Part shown: positions 31,738 to 45,500 of the stretch, piece after piece | Layout: each line of letters begins with the position of its first letter | How positions within the stretch are numbered: the first letter of the stretch is position 1 | NCBI RefSeq assembly: GCF_032062135.1 | Contig: NC_092858.1 | Span: forward strand, 168,994,801 to 169,058,800 | DNA length: 64,000 nucleotides | From: Pyxicephalus adspersus | Taxonomy: Eukaryota; Chordata; Amphibia; Anura; Pyxicephalidae | Reading direction: 5' to 3' | Position numbers and translations under genes: made by a program | The notes under the pieces: generated by a model | The model's database searches: none | The model's input: the letters and a program-made list of their open reading frames with translations, nothing else | Told to the model about the DNA's origin: nothing

Positions 31738-34700
31738 GTAAGTATCAGCGCACTTGTTACATTGTATCTGTAGAGAATGATCAGATCAAACCATTGGGGA
31801 CACCTGGGAGGAATCAATAAAGCAGGGAAGGCGCAGGACCCCATAGGACCCAGAATGTCAATTATTACAGTGTGGTCAGATGAATTGTGATTTATTTGCA
31901 GTGAATTTTATCATTTAAAAAAGACCAGGCACACCTTTTTTAAAGGGTCCGGCAACCCAAATACATATTGTGGATTAGAAGATGCAAAAAAAATGAACCG
32001 TAGATCATCACTTATCTGAATTACTATAACCTCTGGTATTCCCCTAACCCGACTCTCTCCTCTACAATCTATTATGAATGCTGCAGCCAGACTCATCCAT
32101 CCTTCCCACCGCTCCTCTTCTGCTGCCTCTCTTTGTAGTTCTCTTCATTGGCTTCCATTTCATGTTAAAATCAAATTCAAGCTCCTGTGCTTTGCCTTCA
32201 AATCCCTACACAGTTCTTGTCCCACTTATCTTTCTGACCTGATAGAAAAATCCCCCCCCCAGCCGCTCTCTTCACATCTCCAATGACCTACTAATGACTT
32301 CCTCACTCATAACCTCAGCACATGCACGGCTTCAAGACTTTTCTAGAGCTGCCCCGACTCTCTGGAATGGTCTTCTCCTCCTATGGGGCTTGCTCCTACT
32401 TTCTGCTCATTTAGAAGAGCCCTCAAAACCCAATGTTTCAACTTGAATTATCACGTTATCGTGAGTTCCCGCACAGTAACCCCAATTACTATGCTTAAAG
32501 AGCAGAAGCTGCGCACAGCTACCAGTCTCCAGAAGGATGACCTCACCAAACTTCACCTACCCGTCTTCTTCTGTCTCCTAAACCCTCACTACGCACCCAC
32601 CACTACATATGTCCCCTCCTATTGTGTGATACTTCCTAGATTGTAAGCTCTTTGGGGCAGGGTCCTCTCGTCATCCTGTGTCACTGTCTGTATCTGTCTG
32701 TCATTTGCAACCCCTATTTAATGTACAGTGCTGCGCACTATGTTATGTGCTATATAAATACTGTTTTATATTAATATTAATATCAATACTAATTATGACT
32801 TGTAGCATGGGGACAGGAGAAATGAGTAGAGCGGGGCAGCTTCATTTATGAAAAATCATCAGGACTGCCTTTGTTACTTTCTGTAAATTGCAACAGAATC
32901 ATGTGATATCATAATTACGTAGGTTGAAAAAAGACATTGAGTCCATCGAGTTCAACCACTAGGGAAATAAAGATAATACCTGCATATTCCAGGTAGATCC
33001 TCCTAGATTGTAAGCTCTTCAGGGCAGGGTCCCCTGCTCTTTCTGTGTCACTGTCTGTATCTGTCTGTCATTTGCAACCCCTATTCAATGTACAGTGCTG
33101 CTTTATTTAATATTATTATTAATAATAATAATAATAATAATATATGCAGACATGAACCAGAAGAAGGCAAAAAAAAAAATAAAAAAAACACTTATTAAAC
33201 ATGTTCCTACTTACTCCAATAGGGGGAAATTCCTTCCTTATATTACATGATTCTGTTCTGTAAATCTTCTTTTTCAGTTCATTCTCAACTTTGAAATCAG
33301 CATCATTGACTTGGAACCAATAGGAAGTTTAAAAAAAGTTAATTTTGCCCCTTCTACTGATCAATAAATCTTGATAACCATTTTGGTGTTCAAGTAAATT
33401 GGCACAGGGGCTTAGTTTTACTGTAAAAAATTGGATACAACTACTTAATTTTGTAAGTCACAAGTGTTCCTGCCGGCATCCTCCTCCAAATAAAGCTTCT
33501 TGTGATAGGGGGGCAACAATGCTCCATTGCTTTTGAATTCAGATCAATGTTGCCACCCTCATGTGTTTCCACTACAGTAGGATGAAAAAAGAGCGTTGCA
33601 AGGGGTGTGACTATCAGCCTTGTCACTGCCTGTAACTTGTCTATCAGCACCTGGCCACACCCAACTCCGCCCACTGCTTTTTAGATTGACAGAGCCTCTG
33701 CTGCGGAACTCCTCCCATTCTGATCTGCAATGTCTGGCAGGGGGAGCGGGTGGGACACAAATAAAGAAGGATTTTGATCCGTCCCTACTCCATTTAAAGA
33801 AGTTTCATTTTATTGGCATTCCTATTATATCCTCATACAAAGAAATTTGTATTTTTTTGCCTTTCCCTACAGAAGACACAATCTCCCCTGTAAGTTATCA
33901 TGTCTGCGAACGGACGGTGACTGTAAATGTCTCCAAGGTGGTCCCTTTCCAGAAGCCTGTCCATGACAAATCCTTGTGTATGGGATGGATTCCGTGGAAG
34001 TTGTGTTCCAGGACTTCCTATGTAACGGAGTACCGGACAATATGGGTGCCGGACACCGTGGTCGTTACAGAGTGCTGTGATGGGTACGAGCTCCTGGGCC
34101 ATTACTGTGCCATGTGTAAGTTATATCAAATTCTGCCATTATTATTCTTCAAATATGGATCTTTGGTTGGGTTTCATAGTTGTTTCATCCGATTGTCTAT
34201 GTTACAGCTACAAAGAATGCCAGGGTAACCAACACCAGGCCTGGGGAATGCCCTGCAAAAATGGACGAGGGGGTCCTGTGCCCCGAGTGCATAGTGGATT
34301 ATGACTGTCCTGGATTCCAGAAATGTTGTGACACCTCCACTGGATCCTATTGTATGTCTCCTGAACCTCCAGGTCAGTGCCTAATAGTCCCAATAATTCA
34401 GTATATCTTTGCAATATCTGCACACAGGGCTGCCATTAGATGGGTACAACGGGCACTTCTGTACCAGGACCCAATCCAAAGAGCTTCTAACTTCCTGTTT
34501 GGGCTGACAACACAGTACCCTGCTGCTCTGAATACCCCAAGCTGTGTTGTCAGCCCAGCCTGACTACAGAGCTACACCTATTCCCCAACTCTTTGTGCCC
34601 CCCCTATACATGTCTACATTATTTTCTTTCACAGCAAAATAACGCTGCTGCCTTGTCTCCTTACAACCTTACAAAAAGAAAGGGCTCTTGGGAGGTGCAG

Positions 34701-35643
34701 TTCTGGGGGCATCAATAGTAACTGACCCCCAGTATTTGCCCCTACATATTTCTACAATCTTGGTGATTGTAGAAATACTGTACAAACAAGCAAAGCAAAA
34801 ATTATGCTGGAATGTGGTCTACAGGGAGAAAAGATTTAGGATAAAGTCGGCCAATGATTGGACAAACCCTCTAAAGCAGCGTTTCTAAATCAGGGTTCTT
34901 GGGGGGTTGCTGGGGGTTCCTTAAGTAATGAGCAATGTGCAGGTCAGAATAAGTGACACCAATGATCTTTTTGGCTATCTGTAAGGGTGACATTCTTCCC
35001 ACTGGCCAGCAATGTAACCATCGCACTAATGTACTATGAACTGTGGATATAGTAATTATAGAAGGGTTCCCCAAAGACCTGAAAGTTATTTCAAGGATTC
35101 CCGCATGTTAGAAAGATAGAAAAACATTTCGCTAAGACTTTTTTTAACCCTATGAAGGATTCTATATATCATTGTCACAAGGAAAACATTTACAAGATAT
35201 GATTTCATTCTGAAGCCACAGACAGCCAATAGCAAACCTTATAATGATCTCAGTACAGGTTCTCTTTAAAGTGCAGCAGAATTCAATTCAGAATACCAGC
35301 AATAGGTTGGAGGAATCAGCTGGTTGCAGAGGGGTACAAGATTTCAGTTCCCTTTTCACCAAACTTTGCATCTCTTTTCTTTTGTTTCTGTAGCTTTGGA
35401 TCGGAACACAATCAAATTCTGGTACAATGGAACCATCACTATAAAAATGAAATATTATGACCTGATAGAGCTGGACCCTGGCTATGCAAATCACACGAGA
35501 CTTCTGCATGCAATGGTAAGGGGATTCTACCATCGCCAGCAACAGCTGTGCATGGGGTTCTATGTAATGGTTATATAAATCTTCACAGCAAACTTCTACT
35601 ATTGTCTAATCTTGTATTATTATTATTATTATTATTATAATAT

Positions 35644-35674
<31 letters not shown>

Positions 35675-36488
35675 CAGCGCTGTACATTAAATAGGGGTTG
35701 CAAATGACGGACAGATACAGACAATGACACAGGAGGAGGAGAGGACCCTGCTTTATTGCCTGTTACCATGAAAAGTGATTCTTATTATATACTGCAAAAA
35801 ATTACCTGTTAATCCCTTTAAATTTTTTGGGTTGCGGCTTCCTGTGCTCTCTAAATGGCACCTAAACTCCACACAGTGAATATTTCCTACTTAACTGTCT
35901 CCATTTACTAGTGTTACAATTATCGGATCATCAGGAAATATTTATTCCTGATCGGCCATTATTATTCTGCTGCTTCTATTTGTAGTTCTCTTCATTGGCT
36001 TCCTTTTTAAATTTACAATTACATTTAAGCTCCTGTGCTTTGCCTTCAAATCCCTCCACAGTTCATGTCACACTTACCTTCTGACCAGATAGAAAAATAC
36101 CCCCCTAGACTTCCTCACTCATAACCTCATCACATGCACAGCTCCAAGACATTTTTAGAGCTGCCCCGACTCTCTGGAATGGTCTTCCTCATCTTATTCA
36201 GCTGCCTCCTACTTTCTGCTCATTTAAACGATCCCCTAAAACCCATCTTTTCATACTTACCAACTGGTTCTTCTCTGACTCCTAAACCCTCACTACTTCC
36301 CACCATTCCATATCCCCCTCCTATTGTGTGATACTTCCCCCACCCCCTAGATTGTAAGCTCTTCTGCTCAGGGCCCTCTCCTCCTCCTGTGTCACTGTCT
36401 GTAACTGTCTTTCATTTGCAACCCCTATTTATTGTACAGCACTGTGTAATATGTTGGTGCAATATCAATACTGTTTATTATTATTATT

Positions 36489-36523
<35 letters not shown>

Positions 36524-39500
36524 CAATAATAATAATAATCACCAGTGCCAGCGCTAGCATGCAATACATACTGTACATATTTTTTAGGTGAAGATTACCA
36601 AACAAGTTTTCATTTGCTAAAAAACTAAAAAATCCCAGCTGTAATATGTAAAGGTGCAACAAAATGAAAAGGATATTTAAAGTCAAGCAAACGAATTACA
36701 GAACTGCAAACACTAATCTGGTAAAGAAGGACAGTTTAGTAGGCTGGTACTATTATTTCCCAGTATTTATATAGTGCTGGCATATTATGCAGCGCTGTAC
36801 AAAGTCTATAGTCATGTCACTAGCTGTCCCTCAAAAGAGCTCACAATCTAATGTCCCTACCATAGTCATATATGTAGTCAAAGACAATTTTTTAATTTAA
36901 AGGGGAAGCCAATTAACCTTACTGCATGTTTTTGGAATGTGGGTGGAAACAGGAGTACCTAGAGGAAACCCATGCAAACACAGGGAGAACATACAAACTC
37001 CATGCAGATAGTGTCCTGGCCGAGATTCAAACCTAGGACCCAGCGCTGCAAAGGCCAGAGTGCTAACCACTGAGCCACCATACTGAAATGTTTATATACT
37101 GGGCAGTCCTCCCTTTATCATGGCTTTGAGAATATAAGTGAATACTTTTAAAATGAACACAACTTCCATAAAATCCAGTCATCACTGGGCCATGTCTGCC
37201 ATCTATATCCATCTCCTATAGCATGCCTGCAGTATCTGGGAGTGCTCTGTAGTATTACATATACTGAGTATTAGGTACACCCCATTGGGGTTTTTAGGGA
37301 CCGCAGTGAAGGCTTTTTATACCTGGTTGCCTGACCACCATTGGTCTACAGATATAACTCACGTAGGCATCAACATGAAAGTTAGGCCAAGCTTCCATAT
37401 TTATATCATAGCAAGGGTAAGATGGAAATAGTGGATGGACAGTTTCCATTTCCAGAGGCACAATGGTCATGTCATTGGGTTTTTAAACTTACCAATACAC
37501 AATCAGTCTGATTGTTTAGTTTTCATGGTTGTTTTATACTTTTATATTGTGGATTTGGTTATTTGGCTTGGAATCATTGTTTGGTAAGCTCTTGAAGAAA
37601 CTGCTTTGTTTTCTCTGTAGAGTATGATGGAAGATGTCATTGTGTATATGTAATATAAAATCATTTTCCTATGTTTCCAGGTCACTGGAGAACTGTGGCC
37701 CCTGGAGGTAGAGCTCTACCATATCTCCACACTTCCTGCCGGCCCGTTCACCATCACATCTCACATTCTTATTGGTATAAACGAGTCATTGTCCCTGCAG
37801 GACATCGCAATGTCACTCAGTAATATTGTGGTCCGCTTACCAGAGGTCATCGATGTCCAGATCAGCGGTAATGTATTGCAAGTTATATTACTGAACTATA
37901 TCAGCTGTTGTTTTTTATTTTTTACCTGTCCAGTGAAACACCTGGGTTTGACGTGATCCAGCACATATGTTGTAAACAGGAGCACATACATGATGTGATA
38001 TTACACATGTGTGTGAGAAGGCACTCATTTGCTAAGGCTAGTTAAAGGAGACCAATCCAATTTACATTGGCTGTGCCCGGGGCATTGCTTATGGTCACAG
38101 GAATGGTCCGAATTTTTTTGTCATTGTGTGCCATTTATCAGTGGTCACCTGACAAAACAGCATTTCCTAAACACAGCTTTATCATTTAAGATAAGTCTCA
38201 TTGTGGTGGTGACAGTCAGGACGTTTTGTCATATGGACTGCTGCACTGTACCTGAGCAATATGTATGTGATTGGTAAAGACTGTGGCATTTATTTCTTTA
38301 AGAAACTAGGAGGGTGCAAAGTGTGCATGAGGGTCCCGGGCCCTCCAAAGCCAACAGGGGCTTCCACAACCAGAACTGTGACATTATTGACCAATGCCTT
38401 GTCAGGGGTAGTTTAGAATGTTCTTTGCACACACCGAGGGGATCCTTAGACTAAACAATCAGCAGGCCATGTGCCTGGTCAGTCCAACTGGGGAGAGAGC
38501 AACACAGTCCATCCAGCAAGGGACACAGCCAGCTATGTTCTTCAAGGACATAATGTATACCTGGTTGCATGATGGCTCCAAGGTGCACCTGGCTGCCTTT
38601 GTCCCTTGCTTGGTGGAAGGTGTAGCTATCTCCCAAGCTGGACTGACCATGCACCTGTCTGGTCCAAGGAACCCCTGGTGGTTCAGGTAGTTTTGCTCTG
38701 GACTGAGTGGTACTGTGGGGAAGGTTGGCATTTGTCAGAAGCCCCCTGGGAACAAGCCTAGTAGCCCTCCTGGAGTCAGTTCTGCACAGGGGTCCATTGT
38801 TGGCTACGTTCACCACTGTATTTAACCCACCAGTCATTGGAATTATAGCTTACACAGAATTAAAGCCTTCAATAAGTGACTCAGTGCCGTCATATGGCGT
38901 GAGTCTCATGCTCCTCCATACCTAGATGTACCAGGTATTTTTCTTTGGCTCTAAACAGAGTGGTGGGAAGAATAGAAAAAGTAGGTACTGCTGGAGATGA
39001 GGGGATTAAGACAATCCTGATTCATTCCTCTGTATATGTTTGCTTTTAACACCATTTTGAAATAATATAAAGATACCCTTGGTGACTGATCCAACTATTT
39101 GGAGCAAGCAATGATCTCACATCTATAGAAAGCTCCTTAAATCAGATGGATACTTCCTTTCTGAGAGAACAGTGATTTAGCCAACTATAATAACTTCTGT
39201 ACCCCATTGATATCAAAGTCATTGGTGGTATGCCAATGGTGGGGATCCCAGTGGGCTCAATGCCCACCACTGATTTGAATTACATTTATATTACATGAAA
39301 AATGCCAAATGATTTGATTCTTTTATAGAATAGAGTAAGACTGCTCAGTTAGACACGATTTTTTATGTCTTATTCAAGAAGGCCGCCATATTGGAATTGC
39401 ATGCCAAGAACAAAGCAGATGCATTCTCGTCTATTCACATGTGGTTTTATTTACAGCATGATGTCATAGCTAAGACCCAAGGTCTACAGAAATAAAAATA

Positions 39501-42500
39501 TTTGTTTTATGCTGGCAGATCTGGACGAATGTCTCCACCATGATCTGGGTGCTTGCCCACCACTCCACCATTGTATTAATACAGAGGGTTCTTACAGCTG
39601 CAGCATACTTAATTCAACCAACCATCAACCACCACTGGGGCAAGGTAAGGATGAATTCATAAATACTATTGGACCTCACCATGGGGGTGTCATTGAAAAT
39701 GTGATATCTGATTGGCTGTTGTGGGTTACTGCCATTGACCCCTACTCAGGAACCTTGAACCTTACACAAATGCCAGCTTATATCCATCACTGCTCTCGCT
39801 CATTATTGGTCAGTAAGGCAACCCAACATTATTATGCTAGCCATGGGAGCTGCTTAAGGTTTGAATAATGAAACTAGATGGGGGTTCTGCAAGTTTAGTG
39901 ATAGTACATAATGTTGCCCACTCATTTTTGGCATTTTTAAAGTGGCCAATTAGATATGGAAATAGTAATTGCCTTCTATGCATGCCCCAGTCGTTTCTTT
40001 CCTGTATATATAATATGAAATATGGCAACCTGACCCAATGTGCAAATATTACTACAAGCCATGCATAAGCCTGAGTAATTGTAATCCTTTTGCTCTATGC
40101 TTGTGTTTTGTGTTTCTGCACTAGACCCATCGCTCATGGTGAAGCCACCCTTTCTGTAGTTATGTCCTCAAATTATAAATAAATTGTCATTGTCTAGTGA
40201 TGACTGGCACAAGAACTCTTGGGAAGGTAAATACATGCAAAATGCCATCTAGGAGGAGTAGCTCTATTTATTAGAGCACAGACTTGCAAAAAATACTTGC
40301 AAGTATTAGGACTTGTTCAAGGCAAGCCTTACAAAGAAGATAAAATGTGTTGGAGATCTTCCTCTATCCACCAAAAACTTTGTTCCAATAAATAGGGCTA
40401 GGTTACCTAAATGGTTATTATGCATTCAGTTTTCCTTGATTGACTTTCCAGTGAGCTTTCATGGTAATTGGACTGTGAAAAAGTATTATTACAATGCAGA
40501 ATATTTGTTCATTGAGCTGGCAGGCCACCAATGTGTCATTTTCTGGCTCTATGTGAAGCAGAGTGAATTTTCTCATCTATGTTCTAATAATTAGGGCTGA
40601 GTCATCTAAATGGTGAATATGCATTCCATTTTCATAGATTAGCTTTATAGCCACATTGCATGGTAATTGGACAGAGAAGAAGAATCAGTACAATGCTGAA
40701 TATTTGTCCACTGAGCTAGCAGGCCACCAGTGTGTCATCTGCTGGATCTATGTGCAGCAGAGGGCTAAGTCACCTAAATGGTAATTAGTCATGTCATTTT
40801 CCTAAATCACCTTTCTACAGACCTTGCATGGTCATTGGACAGTGAAGAAATATTATTACAATGCAGAATATTTATGCATTGAGCTTGCAGGCCACCATTG
40901 TGTCATCCTCTGGCTCTATGTGCAGCAAAGTGATTTTTTTGTTCCAATAATTGTGGCTGAGTCACCTAAATAGTAATTATGCATTCTATTTAGCTAGAGT
41001 AACTGTATAGCCATCTTGCACGTTAATTGGACAGAGAACACGTATTATTACAATGCCAAATTTTTTGTCCAGTGAGCTGGCAGGCTAACAGTATGTCATC
41101 TGCTGTCATGTGCAGCAGAGGGCTGAGTCACCTAAATGGTGATTATGCATGGCATTTTTCTAGATCAGCATTATGGTGACCTTCCAATGTATGTGGAAGG
41201 TGAAGAAGAATTATTACTATCTATGTACCAACTGGAAATAATTCCAAATCCTTTGGTAGGTGGAGTGGTTTACTTATCTGTACGTACTTATGAAAGGACT
41301 ATGGTGCACTTGGAGTTCTCCTTTAACTGGCAATCATTTAAATGACTGACGCTGATTCTTTGCTTTTCTTTTCATCCCAGACTGCTCCACCTTTCTCAGC
41401 CACAACATCAGTAATGTCACCACCAGTGGATTTCACATTGAGTGGAGCACCGACTGCCCCGACAGCCACATTTATACCATACAGATATCATCTTCCATGG
41501 GAATTAACAGGAGTGAGATTGTATCCAAGACATCTGTGAATATAAGTGGGCTGAATGCTGGGGAACTATACACTGTGCTGGTCACATTCACCGACTCTTC
41601 TGGAGGGATACATTCATTGGTGGAGAGAGTTAAAACAAGTGAGTGGCACCATGTGCATTGTTTGTAACATATCATTGAGGCTGGAATTACATTGTAGCCT
41701 TGGTGCACTGTGGAGTAATTCATTCTAAATGTCATTATGCAGTGCCGGAATAGCCACAAGGGAACCTAGCCAGGTGTCTTGGACCCGGTGGGTATCCAGG
41801 AGCCCGAAAACATAGAATAGCTAGCTGATAAAAGCTGGGTTTCCTATCTTTACAAGACGTAATGAGCGGCTGTGCAGTTCCCTAATAATTTCAGCCCCCT
41901 GTGATTTTACTTTCTCTTAGCACCAGCTACAAGAATGCGAGAAATTGGGGTCATCTGCAGGTGGAAGGTGATGGAGCAGGGCTAGACTGGAGAACAGGGA
42001 AGCAGCCTGCAGAGGAGCTTGTAATTAGTGGTTTTAGAAAAAATGGGGCCCTGGGCAAAAAAGAAGTGGGGGGCCCACATGCACATCATTCCAGCTCCCT
42101 GATTTCCACCATTCTCAAGGACTATAGAGAAGGTGGAGTACTGCCTTATAGGTGTCTTATCCTATTCAATGATGCTGGCCTCATACCAGCCGAACTCTAC
42201 ACCTCCTTCTCCGATTGAAGACTATTACCCCAAATACCCCATGTAGCTGGTGTAACAAGGATCTTCTGTATGGTGTAAGCTCACTGCACTATGAGAAATA
42301 CAAAGTAACAACGATATTGCTACATTGTATTTTCTTTGTTTCAAGTTCAGTCTCCTAAAGGAATATAGATTGTTTTAGATTGTAAGCTCTTTGGAGCAGG
42401 GTCCTCTCCTCATCCCGTGTGACTGCCTGCATCTGTCTGTCATTTGCATCCCCTATTTATTGTACAATGCTGCATTATATGTTGGAGCTATATAAATCCT

Positions 42501-45500
42501 GTTTAATAATAATATGTGGGCATCCCTCCTTATTGACTCAGCAAAAGATAACTGTTAATACTACAGCATAAAAAGATATAATAGCCAATTGCATACTTTC
42601 AGTATTTGGCAATATTTTAGGAAAGAGCCTTTCTGTTCCAGTATGACTGTGACCCTCTACACAAAAACCACTTCATAAGGACATAAGTCGCCCTATAAAA
42701 TGGCACTATATAAATACTGGTAATGATAATATAAGCCATTCACTTTCCAAAATGAACTATCCCTTTGCTAGGGATAAGGTACTTAGTTTAGTTAATTAGA
42801 TGAAAATTCACATTGTAATCTATAACCAATCATCAGAAAGGAAATCGTAAAAACAGGGTGATCCAGCAATGGATTCCACCTGGAATGGATTTCTTAAAAG
42901 TCTTAAAAGTCGTTTGCTTATTGTTTTCAAATGTTTTCAATCTTGGACCATATCTATTCCAGGTTTGGAATTCCAGATTATGTATATCCTCTCCAGTCTT
43001 GGAGAGCTTTAATAATTCAGTCCCATTGTGCATTATATATCAAGGCTCACTGAGACTTGAGAATATAGACTATCATGGGTGAACCTGGGTGATCCACAAC
43101 ACCTGTAATGGTTCTGGTCTAGGATTGAAAACACTTGCCGAATACTGTAATAGCAAATGATTTTAAGGAATCTATTCTAGGTTTGCAGGATCAGAAGTCC
43201 AGCCCTGACATATTGATGGTGCAGTGATCTATCTCTACCAATAGATGGCGGTACAATACTTTCTGACCTTTTGCTCATCCATTCTGTGATTGATACCCCT
43301 CTTCTAAAGATAAATGCCCCACGTGTTGGATATCTGCAACATCTGAATTGTTGTTATTGATAATTACAGAGGGGCAAATACTTAACGGAACTCTGAAGAT
43401 CAACAACTGGAACCTCACAGGACCCCTACTGGATCAGAAATCCCCAGAATACGCAGATTTTGTGAATAAATTCATCTCAGAGGTAATTAGGATGATCAAA
43501 GCCTTATGCTGGTCATTGATGTAACCGTACGTTAAAATATATAACACACATCACAGTGGCAGTGGGGGATATGTAACAGTGGTGAGAAATGCATAATGAA
43601 TATTGCAGTGTATCGGATGATGGGGAAAACAGGATGTATAGTGCTATGTAAAGGATAAGGACGTGGGGAATATGTAACGTACAACACAGTGTGCAATGTA
43701 GAACACACAGCACAATGTACAACATACGGTGGTGAGAAATGCATATTGAGTAGTGCGGCGTATCAGGCGCGGGGAATACAGAATGTATAGTGTAAAGAAT
43801 CAAGCAATGGGGAACATGTAATGTACATTGCAGGGTACAACAAAGTTGGTGGGTAATATGGTAAGCACAGCACAACCTACAGAACAAGGTGGTAGGGACA
43901 ATGGAAGATAAAGCACAATGTACATAATTAGGTGATGAGCAAAATGCAATACACTTTGTAATTTGGTGGGGAATATGTAACAGCACAATGTACATAAAAA
44001 AGGTAATGGAGAATAACGAACCAACATCGTAGTGAACTCAGTAAGATGGTGTGGAATATGTAACGTACAGCACAATGTACATCATTTTTCTTGGCTTTCT
44101 CTTCTCTTAGGTTAAACGTTCTCTCTCTGGTCACATCCCCCCGGATCTGGTATCGGTCCAAATTCTGTCCTTGAGTCCTGGGAGCATCGTTGCTACTTTC
44201 CTCATCATCATAAATGACACCAAGAAATATATCAATGCCACAGCAGCCTCCTTGGCCTCCATTAATGAAAGCTCCGTGTTTAAGGTGGATCCACAGTCTA
44301 TAAAGCTCGCAGGTAAACACCAATAGGTCAAGGGAGCGCAGTACCTACCCCATCCATGACACAAGGGTCGGTCAGTGTGGAGGAGTCTGCATGTGCTTTG
44401 TATGTCAATCTGGTGATCCTGCCATGCAAATACTTTTTCAGGCACTTCCTGTTATGAAGTGACAACTGGCTTTCCGTTGTGTCCCGTGTTGTCACCGAGT
44501 CCCATTACTTACCAAAAGTTGATGCGGTGACACATGTTGTACAAGCGTGGTTCAGTGTTGTCTCAATGTTGTCAGAGCAATAATGAGCAGCCAAGGGAGA
44601 GGTGAGTGCAGATAGACAGGAAGTGGCTCAAAATGATTGGAATAAAGGTGAAAGGTTTTACCAGCAGAGGAATTATTATTTCTGTCCATCCAATTCTGAG
44701 ATTAACACCTCTCTGCCAGAGAGCACAGCCCTGTCTGGGACCTAATTTGTTTGCTTTTCCTTTATACCGTATCAAGTCAAGGTCTTAAATCTTATTGGTT
44801 CATTTTGGTTCCAGATTTCAATGAATGCTTGTCTCCCTCGGATAATGACTGTGACATCTATGCTATCTGCAAAAACTTGGAGGGGTCGTTCACCTGTGAG
44901 TGTCAGCCGACGTACATTGACAGAGATCCCAGCAGGCCTGGAAGGAAATGTGAAGGTAAGTGCCTGTCCGGGGTCACCAGGTTAAAGATGACCCCATACA
45001 CTGTGGGGGTGATTTACTGAAAGCATTAAGGTCGCTCACTTACCTGGTTTATTAAAGCTCTCAAACACTATAGAAGATAGTTAATGGGGGAACCTGGGTG
45101 ATTCAACAAACCTGGCTTTGTTTGCCTATTCTCCAATGATGATACAGAGCGGCAATGACGTTGACAACGTTAAAACTCTGTGCATCACTACACGTGACAC
45201 CCTGCACTCACCGGATGTCCTCAGTCTTCTGTGTTGAATGACAATAGGTATGATTCAACCAGGAAGACTGAGGGCATCTAGTGGCAGAATGGTAGTATTG
45301 CAGGAGGTGTGTATTGGAACCAGAGCTGCTGCTTTATTTTCTAAGCTAATATAGGAAAAGCCACAGAACCTATATTGTATTTACAATATAATACCTACAG
45401 AGTGTAATTAAGGCATTGATATGGGATTTATTTTGGGGCTTTAAGCCTGTCCCTTTGCAGAACCTCAAGGGGAAGTGGCTTCTTTACAGAGGGGTAATCA

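Noticed and set aside
38451..38837. 128-codon minus-strand frame in UMODL1 intron 5
   Set aside because: No recognisable domain, overlaps other open frames on both strands, and no start or splice context.
43513..43995. 160-codon Cys/His-rich minus-strand frame that looks finger-like
   Set aside because: The Cys and His recur with the underlying tandem repeat and do not match a zinc-finger spacing.
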